Source: Loripinus fragilis (lineage: Eukaryota; Mollusca; Bivalvia; Lucinida; Lucinidae). From it: a DNA stretch of 64,000 nt. This document shows, one piece after another, positions 10,399 to 22,300 of this stretch; positions within the stretch are counted from its first letter, which is position 1, and each line of letters opens with the position of its first letter. Where the stretch lies: positions 26,219,213 to 26,283,212 of the forward strand of contig OZ026519.1 in NCBI GenBank assembly GCA_964019695.1, given 5' to 3'. The notes beneath the pieces were generated by a model. That model was not told the origin of the DNA. It was given only the letters and a program-made list of their open reading frames with translations, and made no database searches. A program made the position numbers and the translations under genes.

Positions 10399-13300
10399 GT
10401 TAGTAACTTAGTATTGTTTGGACGTGTATATATCTTTAAGCAATATTCTGTTGCTTATGACTCTTGGCACACTTGATCACTATGCACTTTTAACTTAAGC
10501 ACTTATGAGTTGGTCAGCAATAGGGCTGCTGCAAGTATCTTAGTACTCTGATATTCACGGATCTGAATATAAAAGGAAGTGGCTACAGGTACGGGCCTGT
10601 ATCTCTAGACTACAATTATAGAGGTACGGTCCCGTATCTCTAGACTACGAGTCTAGGGATACGGGCCCGTACCTGTAGCCAGTCCACTGAGGATAGGCTA
10701 GGAATACGGCTCTAAAATTTCAATACATGTATATGTGGTAACTTATTTTACCGTTTGAGAAGTATAATCAAACAATAACTTTAGTTGCTTATTCAAATCC
10801 ATGTAGGGGAAAACGGATGTACTGAGGTAAAGAAAACTTATTATTGCGGTCCGTAACGAAAGCCATGACCGCGCCGTGCTGCGCTGCCTTTCCGAAATAT
10901 ATTGTATATTGTTTGAATACAATATAACATGGTTTCTGACAAGACATGAAGCGCACATAGGACCCAGAAAAAATAAGTGCAGTTAAATAATAAAAAAAAA
11001 TCCTGTATTTGTGCAGGTAATCGTCTTGTTTGCTGGCATTAACGACATCATACATGGATGGACTATAAACACAGTAATATTTCCTAAAGCATGTAAAGAA
11101 CATTTTTTGTTGTTATCCACGTTTCTTTGGATAATAAAAGAAGACAATACTTGTGTATTCACTGCAGACGAGCAATTAGGGGTGCTAAAAGAAAATATTC
11201 AATTGGTATTCGCAGTTTCCACATTTGTTCACAAGTGTCATCCGACAATGATTGTATTTACCTTTACAATTGATCGATGGCTCCCTTTCCAATGTCAAAG
11301 ATGGCGACCAAACAGATGAGAATTTGCAACACAATATTTTGTTGGATTAGATTATCTCAATAACTGTTACCAGATATAGCTGAAATTTTAGAGCGGTACC
11401 TCTAGCCAATCCTCAGTGTACTGGCTACAGGTACGGGCCTGTATCCCTAGACTCGTAGTCTAGAGATACGGTCCCGTACCTCTAGAATCGTAGTCTAGGG
11501 ATACGGGCCCGTACCTGTAGCCACTTCCAATATAAAATCAGTGACCTATATAAGAGTGACTAGAAATTCCAATGAAATACCAATACTCAACTCAAATAAC
11601 TCTGTCGGGCATCTTACACAGGTAAATGAGGGAAACTCGATATCATTTATCTACACGACTTGCTTTTACCTCTGTTTTGGAATACACAGCGTAATTTCTT
11701 CATTGTTTACCTAAACTTTTTAACACCTTTACAAAAACGGTAATAGTATAATAACAATAATTATGAATCATAGGACATTTTAGTTAATGAATATTGATAA
11801 ATAAAGACACAGACATAGCCCTGTTTGAAGCTTTATTCTTCAAACTGAAAGAGGTATTGTTGAAGCCATTTTTGTCGATTTCAGCAATATTCATAAAATC
11901 GGCCGATATTTACAAGGTCATAACTCGATAGGATTAGTTTTTACATTGCAGAAACATAGCATTTAGCAATATTTCATATATGTTTTTTTTATTGATATTA
12001 ACAATATGTACCAATAAGCGATATTTACAACGAAGTACGCACTTCAATGTACCTATAAATGCAGCGGTTTCACAAGCTGCATCGCCATTTTGAGTGTGTA
12101 CGATAAAGGCGCACAAGGTGTAAGTCACGTGACACATACCACGACATACCTATATGGCTGAAAATGAAGTGTCTAGTCACTCTAATATAGGTCAGGAAGG
12201 TATGAAATCAAATTTACAAATTGTGTTGCATGCATTGACAGTTGTGAGCGGAAATTTAGTCTTATCTGCTTTGATAACTAACTCAGTATACATGTGGTAC
12301 TTCTGGTTTAAAAGAAAGTGCTGGTTTACTAAGTGAATAGACCCAACAATGGATGTTTCATAACAGGAGTCTTACGTTTTTTTAGCTCACCAGAGCCGAA
12401 GGCTCAGGGTGAGCTTATAGTATGGGACTCAAGCCGGCGTCCGTGCGTCCGTCCGTGCGTCTGTCCGTACACACTTTCAAACATTTATCTCTGAGACCAG
12501 CTGGCCAATCATAATCAAATTTCATCAGAAGCATCATTGGGGTGGGGGATTGACTGTATTAGGTTTTTGGGTAGATCGGATCAGAACTCTGGTTTCCATG
12601 GCAACAGATAGCTCCCATAGGGTTATAATGGGGAAAATCTTGTGACCACTCTAGCTCCTTCATTTTTGATTTGTTCTTCTTTATTCTTGCAGGTAACAAG
12701 GACAACAATAAAATCTCAAATGGGTTTGAAATGCGGCAGGATCGGACCAGGGACTTATGAGTTAGCTGCCCTTGAGCGTCAGGAAAAATCCCCATAGACT
12801 TATAATGGGAGAAATGTTGTGACAACTCTAGTACCTTCATTTTTGGATGGATCTTCTTCATTCTTGCAGATAACAAGACCAACCATAAAAGCTTGGATGG
12901 GTTTGAATTTCCGCAAGATTCCATCACTGACTTGAGAGTTAGCTGCCCTTAAGCGTCAGAAAAATAAATGAATAATGTTGTGACCACTCTAGCTCCTTCA
13001 TTTTTGATTGGATCTTCTTCATTCTTGCAGGCAACAAGTAAATCCATAATATCTCGGATGGGTTCGAAATTCAGCAGGATCCAACCAGGGACTTATGAGT
13101 TACCTGCCCTTGAGCGTTTGGAAAAATACCCATAGACTTATAATGGGAGAAATATTTTGACCACTCTAGTGCTTTCAATTTTGAATAGATCTGCTTCATT
13201 CTTGCATACAATAAAGACAACTATTAAAGCTTGGATGAGTTTGAATTTCGGCCAGATTCCATCACTGACTTCGGAGTTAGCTGCCCTTGAGCGTCAGAAA

Positions 13301-16300
13301 AATTAATGAATAATGTTGTGACCACTCTAGCTTCTTCATTTTTGATTGGATCTTCTTCATTCTTGCAGGCAACAAGTAAACCCATAATATCTCGGATGGG
13401 TTCAAATTCAGCAGGATCCGACCAGGGACTTATGAGTTACCTGCCCTTGAGCATTTGGAAAAATCCCCGTTGACTTATAATGGGAGAAATTTTGTGACCA
13501 CTCTAGTTCTTTCAATTTTGAATGGATCTCCTCATTCTTGCATACAATAAGAACAACTATTAAAGCTTGGATGGGTTTGAATTTCGTCAAGATCTCATCA
13601 CACATTTTGGAGTTAGCTCCCCTTGAGCATCAGAAAAATTAATGAATAATGTTGTGACCACTCTAGCTCATTCATTTTTGAGTGGATCTTCTTCATTCTT
13701 GCAGGCAACAAGTAAACCCATAATATCTCGGATGGGTTCGAAATTCAGCAGGATCCGACCAGGGGCTTATGAGTTACCTGCCCTTGAGTGTTTGGAAAAA
13801 TCCCTATAGACTTATAATGGGAGAAATATTGCAACCACTCTGGTGCTTTCAAGTTTGAATGGATCTTCTTCATTCTTGCATACTATAAGGACAACTATTA
13901 AAGCTTGGATGAGTTTGAATTTCGTCAAGATCCAATCACATATTTTTATTTTGGAGTTAGCTCCCCTTGAGCATCTTAAAAATTAATGAATAATGTTGTG
14001 ACCACTCTAGCTCCTTCATTTTTGATTGGATCTTCTTCATTCTTGCAGGTAAAAAGGACAACCATAAAAGCTTTGATGAGTTTAATTTAAAGTAGAACCA
14101 ACTTTAGACTGTGGAGTGAACTTCCCTTGAGCATCATAAAATCTGCATAGACTTACAATGGGAGATCTGTTGTGACCACTCTAGCACCTTCATTTTTGAA
14201 TAGATCTTCCTCATTTGTAGGTAACAAGGACTTCCATAAAAGTTTGAATGAGTTTGATTTTCCGCCACACCCATCCACCAGCTACAGAGTTAGCTGCCCT
14301 TGAGCATCTAAAATATAACTGTATAATGTTGTGACCACTCTAGCACCTTCATTTTTCATTTGATTTTCTTCATCCCTGTAGGTTACCAGGACATACATAA
14401 AAGTATGGATGAGTTTGAATTTCAGTCAGATCCCATAACTGACTACGGAGTTAGCTGCCCTTGAGTATCTGAAAACAACACTTTCACCAGTTAACGAGGT
14501 TTCCAATGCAATTTTTATTCAGATCTTTTTAATACTTGCAGATAACTAGAACCGGCATAATATCTTATGTTTTTGAATTCATTCCTGGTCACTATTTCAA
14601 GTTCAGAGTTATCTGCCTTTGAGCATCGTAAATTATGGTGTCTCCAAACATTATGCTGGCTCCATGGTGAGCCATCGTTGCCCATTGGGCTACTTGTTTT
14701 ATTAACCAGTGACTCGCAGTTTGATCTGTGAATTGTAACTCCTGAATCATGGAACAGATCGGTTAGCCACTTACCTAAGGATCAACAGGCCTAGTCAGCA
14801 AAGGGAACTCTTTTGGCAAAATAAACCACAAACAGTTGAAAGATGACAACTTTCAGCTTTAATATTTCCATAAAAAAGAATTTCTCATGTAAACCAAATT
14901 AAGAACTTTCAGAAAAAGTTGTTTTCTTCAACATTATTCCATAGTTTGTGATTTTTCTCTGCTGGTTTTTGATTTTTGTCAACCAAAATTTTTGGAAAAT
15001 GATTAAACCATGAGGATAAATAACAGAGAAATCCAAGTTTTGTACCTCGCATTAGAAATAATATGGCGGCTGTGACCTCAGCCTGTCTTTATGAAATTCT
15101 CATGTACACTGTGAGCATGATATACTCAAGCGTCATATTCTCACATAGGTGAGAGCTAGGGATATAATTAATTTCCCCAACTACAGTAAAGGTCCCTGTG
15201 AATGACTGTCAGTTTTGGCGGTGAAAGACTGCCATTTTTGGCCATTTTAACTATCTTGATCTTGGTATGGTGATCCTTATTCACGCGGTAAACTGCTATT
15301 CTAATGTAACAAAATAGACCGCCATGCCATCTGTCAGTTGATTATGTCAGTGACGTATATTGGAAACTAAAATGAAATACCAATAGTAATACTCCACTAA
15401 AATAGCTCTGTCAGGCATCTTACACAGGTAAATGATGGGAAATTGATATAATTTACCGACACAATTTGCTTTTATCACGGTTTTGGAAATTGAGTGCACA
15501 GCGCAAATTCTCTATTGTTTACCAATACTTTTAACACCTTTACAAACACTATAATAGTATAGTTACGATGATTGTGTATCACAGGGCATCAAAGTTTATG
15601 AAAAATTAATGAATAGTTTAGAGAGTTGAGACACAGACATAGCCATGTTCGAAGCTTTATTCGTCACAGTGAAAGAGGTATTGTTGAAGCCATATCTGAC
15701 GAATTCCGCAACTTCAGAAAAAAAAACAGCGGATATTTACATGGTCATAGCTCCATAGGAATTTAGTTTTAACATTGCAGAAACATAGCATTTACAGATA
15801 TTTCATATATCTTTTTTCGATTGCTATTAACAAGATATAGCCATGAGATATATTTAAGATGAAGTACGCTCTTCAATCTACATATAATGCAGCGATTTCT
15901 CAAGGCTGCATCACCATTTTGTGTATACAATGAATGGCGCACCAGGTGAAAGTCATGTGAGTGATGTTACACATACTTCAGACATACCTATCTTCCTAAA
16001 AAATGGCGTTTCCAGCCACTCTAATATAGATCCATTTGCCTTCTAGCTTGAGTCCTGAGGTATATATACTGGGCCCCTTAGCACGTCTGACTGCAGATCC
16101 TGGGGTCGCGAGTTCGATTCCGGTCCTGTCCTATACTTTCAAGGAGATTGATTATTCTTTCTTTCTCTAAATAGTGCAAAACCCCATCTGCAGATTCAAG
16201 AAGGTTTGTTGTCAGTCACAAGGGAAATAACGTGAACAAAGTACTGGTTAACCGCTCAGTTAAACTTGCTGAGGAAAAAAAGTGTGGTTGGTTAGGTGAA

Positions 16301-19300
16301 CTGACCATCTCAACATGACCATTATAAACTGTTGACTGGGATGTACATGTAAAACCTCAAAACCAAACCAAACCCGAGTTATATTCTGCTCTATGGAGAT
16401 TTTCTTTTGCTTATATAACAAACAGTGCAGACCCTGATGAGATGCTATATTCTGTGGCTTCTCACCTTGGTCTTGCCAAAGTACGGTTACCCATCTACAT
16501 ATTTCTGGTCAATATTGAGTTTACTTGTGGTTGGTGTTCTGAAATTTTTAACACTAGTTGCCTGCCAAAAAGCCTACACAAACAGAGCAGACCCAGCTCA
16601 TACTGCTTTTTGAGAAGCAGTCTGATCAGGGTTCACCCTGTTTGCTATTCTGATGAGCATTTTGAGCATTCGAGTCCTGATAACATCCTTGATAGCGGCC
16701 ACACGAGATTTCCAACAATGTGGTATGTGCGACCAGCAAAGGCTCAGATCAGCCTGCGCATATGCCCAGTCTGATCAGAGCATTTGCTAGTCGCGTGAAT
16801 CTTCTATGTTAAGCTACTGACTGACCATCATTTGGAGTTTCTAAGCTTAAAAGGAGGCTGCACAGGCTCCTCTGAATCTACACTTGTCAAAATACCACAT
16901 TGTTGGAAATCACATGTCATGGCTCATTTCTGGTCAGTATTTACTTATGGCTGGTGATATGAAATTCCTAACACTAGTTGCCTGCCAAAAGGCCTAGACA
17001 GTGTAGACCCAGATCATCCTGCTTCTTAAGAAGCAGTCTGATCAGGGTTCATCCTGTTTGCTATTCTGGCGAGCATTTTGTGAATTTCAGCCCTGATAAT
17101 CATAACATACATTTTATTTAAGAGCAGTCAAAGTTTTAGAACATTTACGGTACCTTATGATATTTCTGTTTCAGGGTGCTTGTATCCAATTTCTCCGAGG
17201 ATCAGTTGAACAGATATGAAATGTACAGAAGAGCAGCATTTCCAAAGGCATCCGTCAAGAGGGTAGGAGTAAATTGGCCTCGACGCAATAAAACCTGTCC
17301 TCGGGGTTTCAGACAAAGCGATACTAAAACCAGTCTCCACAGCTATAGAGACTAGCTAGAATAGTTAAACGCTTGTTGCAAGTTTTGATATGGTACTTTA
17401 CAATAGGTGAATAACAAAGGCACTGATCAGACTGTGTGGATGCAACCCCGATGCAGGTTTTCTTGCAACGTAGCCCAAAGGGTATAATATTTTGAGCACT
17501 TCTCTTTTTCTGTTCTGAGTGTTCTCAAATAAAATGTCGGTCATGAAAGCTGAAACTCACAAAATATTTGTCAAAAAAGCAAACAAGGAAGACCTTGATC
17601 AGAAGCAGTCTGATCTCGGGCGGCACTGTTTGCCTAGGCTTTTTTTGGCAGGAATTAGTGTTCAATTTTAGAACATTATTTATTCTTGTTAATAAGCGCA
17701 GCTGTTTAATATGTACCTCCTCCCTCACAAAATGCCTTAGATATCTGCAAATTTTCTCATTATGACTAACAGCTCCTCTCATTAATGTGGAAAGTTCAAA
17801 CTCGTTTTGAGTAACAATGTCACCTAGGTTGCATTAAATAGATCTAGTCAATTTGTTCACCGTGAATTGGCACTCTCAGCATTTTATCAGAACTTTATAC
17901 AAAAGTAATGTCCCCAAGTTTGAAAAAATTGAGGAGATATTTTGCTTTTTGTCTGTACTTCTGTCAGTCTGATATGTACACGCTATTAGCAGGGTATCTC
18001 ATAAAGTATACAAACCATAGGTTTAGATAAACACTCTTTTTCAGTGTAAAATTGTTAGTTTTTTCTTACCCATAATTTTAAGCATATGTTTTGGGTGCTC
18101 AAAAGAACGGTCTCATTGAGACGGTTCTTTTTAGTACCCATAAAATATGTTTGGTTGAGAATTAAGGAAATTATTTTTCTGTTACACACTCTTAACTAAA
18201 GGCTTGCAAGCTATTGAAGCTAAAGCCTGGACACTTGGTGAGCTGATTAGAAATGATGTGGAAATTACCTAAATAACTTTTGAAGGAATTCCGACAATGT
18301 TATCAAAGTTATGGCCCATGTTTAAAAGTAAAGCACACCACCCTTCCTTGGACAAGCATATGATTGCATGGGTGCACAGTGTTTCAGAAGCACAATTTTT
18401 AGTAAAAACAGTGTAGACTGTAGACTTCTCATGAACAGTATCCACACTGTTTTTCATCCATGTTCAAATATGAAAGGTGGCAAAGATAAGGAATCAATAC
18501 AATCAAATACCACACCTGACCCAGGACACCACATGTGAAAGTGACAAAAACACAATCAAACATCAAAAAGGAGAGCCAAGAGGTCAGCTCTTTCCCAGCA
18601 GGTGATCACAAGGCAGCAATGAACCGATAAGAAAACATGACAAACACGAAACATAAATAACAAAAAATGATCCACAAAAGAAGCACCACCTTGGAACGGT
18701 CAGTAAAATATTTATACTGGAGGGCTTAAACAGGTTTCATGGTGCCAACCTCACACTTAGTTCAGATGTGGATCAAGACACATAGATGTTTGGTTTGCAT
18801 GAAGGACCCCTAACTTATACATGCATCATCTCCTAGATCATATAAATCAAGATATAAAAAGCAGATAAAGCAAAGATAAGGACTCAACAGTACATAAATT
18901 TGAAAACCCTCTTGCAAAAGAAATCCAACAGGTACTGCCGATGGAATTCGACCGTGGACATTGAGTCTGAGCGACAATGTCAAGTCGATATGTGAATAAA
19001 ATGATTTAGTCAAGTGCTAGATGTAGATTGGTTTGTTCTCTCCCCGCCTACTGTGTAAAGTAATTAACCGCTACGCTTCAAACTACCTGCAACACGTCAT
19101 GCAGTGCTCTATTTTGGGGACTTGTGGTGTCAAATATCACATATACACTTATTCAGACATACATTTCGAACTGTCTCGGTGACATAATCTCTTAACTGTC
19201 CGCAAATAGAATTGTCGTTTTAACTTTGCCTGCTGGAGCTAAATATCCTTGCATACGTTTTTAACAGATCAGTTTGTCCCAAAAGTAACACAAAAGATTG

Positions 19301-22300
19301 CCGCCAATAATCATTGCAAACAGTTTGAACCTAGATCAGACCCGAACAAACGTCTGTAGCTGCCTGGTGATGTTCCTAAAATAGTCTTTATATTGACAAA
19401 ACTATGCAAACTTATCGAGCATGCAATGAGTTACTAGTTTCTATAAATAGTTACGTAACATAATAAGTTCATGTGTCAAAAAAAATTATCTGGAGCTTGA
19501 AAAGGTCGCTTTGAAGATCAAAGTGGCCATTTCAACCTCCAGATAAAAAGATTTATTAAAACGCGGATCATGACAAATTGCAGTGTACACTTCTGCGATG
19601 TATTGCTTGAATTCCATGGAGAATATGGACCTTGATATTTCATATGAATCATCTACCAGCAGACAAGTGTCCATTATTGATTCCTAAGACAGCAACAAAC
19701 TTTAAAAGTGGTGTCTGTTTTTGTGGACAGCTTTATAATCGCATAAGAAATGTGTGAGTACTACTGCAAGCACAATGAAAGAACATGGTCTTTCTAAACA
19801 GACCCAGGAAAGAAGCTTAATTGAATACATGATAAGGTTATATGCTGCGGAATATACGAGACAGTATGCTGCTACCCAACACAGAGCCTGATATTTGTGA
19901 TCTATGACACGCCAAAGGTAGCTATTTTCGGAGCACTGACATGTTACGTATACGGTGACCTTTCCCTTTACACACAGGTAGGCGTTGCTTTCCTCTGCGG
20001 TTGAATATTTGAATCCAATCAGGATTGACCATGTGACTTTGTGATGAGCTGCTGACAATCATTATGATGGCGCTCGTGAATCGGTATGTCCGCGGTCGTG
20101 TTCCAACGGCAGTAAGCCCTGGTGGGCCTGACAACAGCCAAAGCATCAGGCCCCTACCATCTCATATTAGCCTTGCGACCTTTTAATGAGACATAGACAA
20201 ACAGTGCAGATTAATTACACACTCTTATCAAGAGGCCTGAATGGTTTATTTTCTCTGTTTCAGCTGATGCAGTCTATAACAGGTTCAACAGTTTCACCCA
20301 ATGTTGTCATAGCGATGGCGGGTATAACTAAGGTGTTTGTTGGTGAAGTTGTAGAGGAAGGTATACAAGCTCTTCTTACTTTATTTACCCTTTCTGTATT
20401 TCCATCTAGTCAGTGTCTGATGCAGTAATGTTTGATTAGTTCATTGCACTGTTCTTATTTTAAGGCAACATGATCCAGGTTGGCAAAATGCCGGCGGATA
20501 TGAGTGGTTTCCATGCTGGAGGTATTTACCAGCAAATACTGGAAAATACTAGCAAATACTCTACAACTAAACTGACTACCATGGTATTAAAACAATAGTG
20601 ATAAAAAAATTTAACATTATTTCATGCCATGTTTTTGTATCTGCCAAAGTACTTTTCAAGAGTCTTTAGGTTGATAATTATGTTTGATCAATATTTCAGT
20701 TTAAGGGAGTATAATGAACCATTCTGAGTGCTTAAAAGAATAAGAGAATCCGTAAAACCATTGGATGCTCCCCAAAATAAAGGCTTGCTCAAAAAGAGCT
20801 GCAAGTTGATATCTCTAGTAGTGTTAATGTTATGCTCTGGACAAAATTTAAGTTCAAATGTATAACATTGGGCAATAACGCCTATTTTATGCAAAAGAGA
20901 GTTACATGTATGTTTTTTGTACACTGCACTTCTCCTCATCAAGATATTTCTACCAATGTTGTTTGGTGTAGATAAGTCTTATAGTTTTAGTGTTATGCTC
21001 TGGACAAAATACAAGTATGAAAAATAACAAAGGGCAATAACTCCTAAATTATGCAAAAGAGAGTGATGGTGCTTGTACACTGCATTTCTGGTCATCAAGA
21101 TACATTTTGGGGACACGACCCAAACCGCAGAATAGGGATTTTTTGTATTGTTTAAGACAAATGGAATGCAAAAATACAATTTGCTGTGGCACAGTGTAAT
21201 TAAGATGTCCCTAAATTTGATATAATCATTTTTGTTCCTTGAATTGGGAATTATCCCCTTGAAATTGGAAAACAAACTGGGAAAATGACCCAATATCGGT
21301 CATCAAAATAGGCAAAACCCCCCTGATAAGATAAATCGTAAATTATGCAAAAGAGAGTTATGATTCTAGTTCACTGCACTTCTCATCGAGATCTATTTAC
21401 AAATGAAGTTTGAAGTTGATACCTCTTATATTTTTGTGCTATGCTCCTGGACGAAATACAGGTATGCAAAATAACAAAGGGCAATAACTCCTTAATGATG
21501 CGAAAGAGAGTTATGGTGCTTGCACACTGCACTTCTCGTCATCGAGATATTTCTACCAAAGAAGTTTGGTGTTGATACCTCTTATAGTTTTTGAGTTATG
21601 CTCCGGACAAAATGATGACGGACAGACACGAACAGATGTACAAAGCGGCAACTATCAGCTCTCCGATCGGGGAGCATAAAAAGTATTCCAGGACTGAAGT
21701 CATACAAAAGTTAAAGCCATTCCTGCAACATATCACACAGGTTTAGATAAACAAAAATTTTCAGCATAAAATTGTAAATAATTTCTTACCCATCAATTTT
21801 AACATATGTATTGGGTGCTCAAAAGAACTGTCTCATTGAGACGGTTCTTTTGAGTACCCACAACATATGTTTTGGTTGAGAAATAAGAAAATTAAATTTT
21901 CGTAACGCACTCTTAACTAAAGTCCTGATATCATTTGCCACTCACCTAGATAGACTTAATTGCATGTGACAAACTACATGTCATTAGACAGGAAAACTAA
22001 TTTGACATTTTATTTAACTCCTGACTATCCTGAAACTTGCAGTGTTTTGTCCAATTATATACTTGTCCTATTATATACATTTATGAAAACACTGTAGATC
22101 AATTCAGCCAGAAGCTGCTGCTGAGAATATACAATATTTGATAGTCATTCTCATAGGTCCAGATAAGGAAATTTTATTTGCGTAAAATTTGAATATATTT
22201 TCTTACCCATTAATTTTCACATGTGTTTTGGGTGCTCCAAGAACCGTCTCATTGAGACGGTTCTTTTTGAGTACCCACAACATATGTTTTTGATGAGAAA

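Noticed and set aside
20186..20428. Stand-alone 80-residue ORF
   Set aside because: Only 20264-20360 is coding (TAF11 exon 3). The rest is intron read-through.
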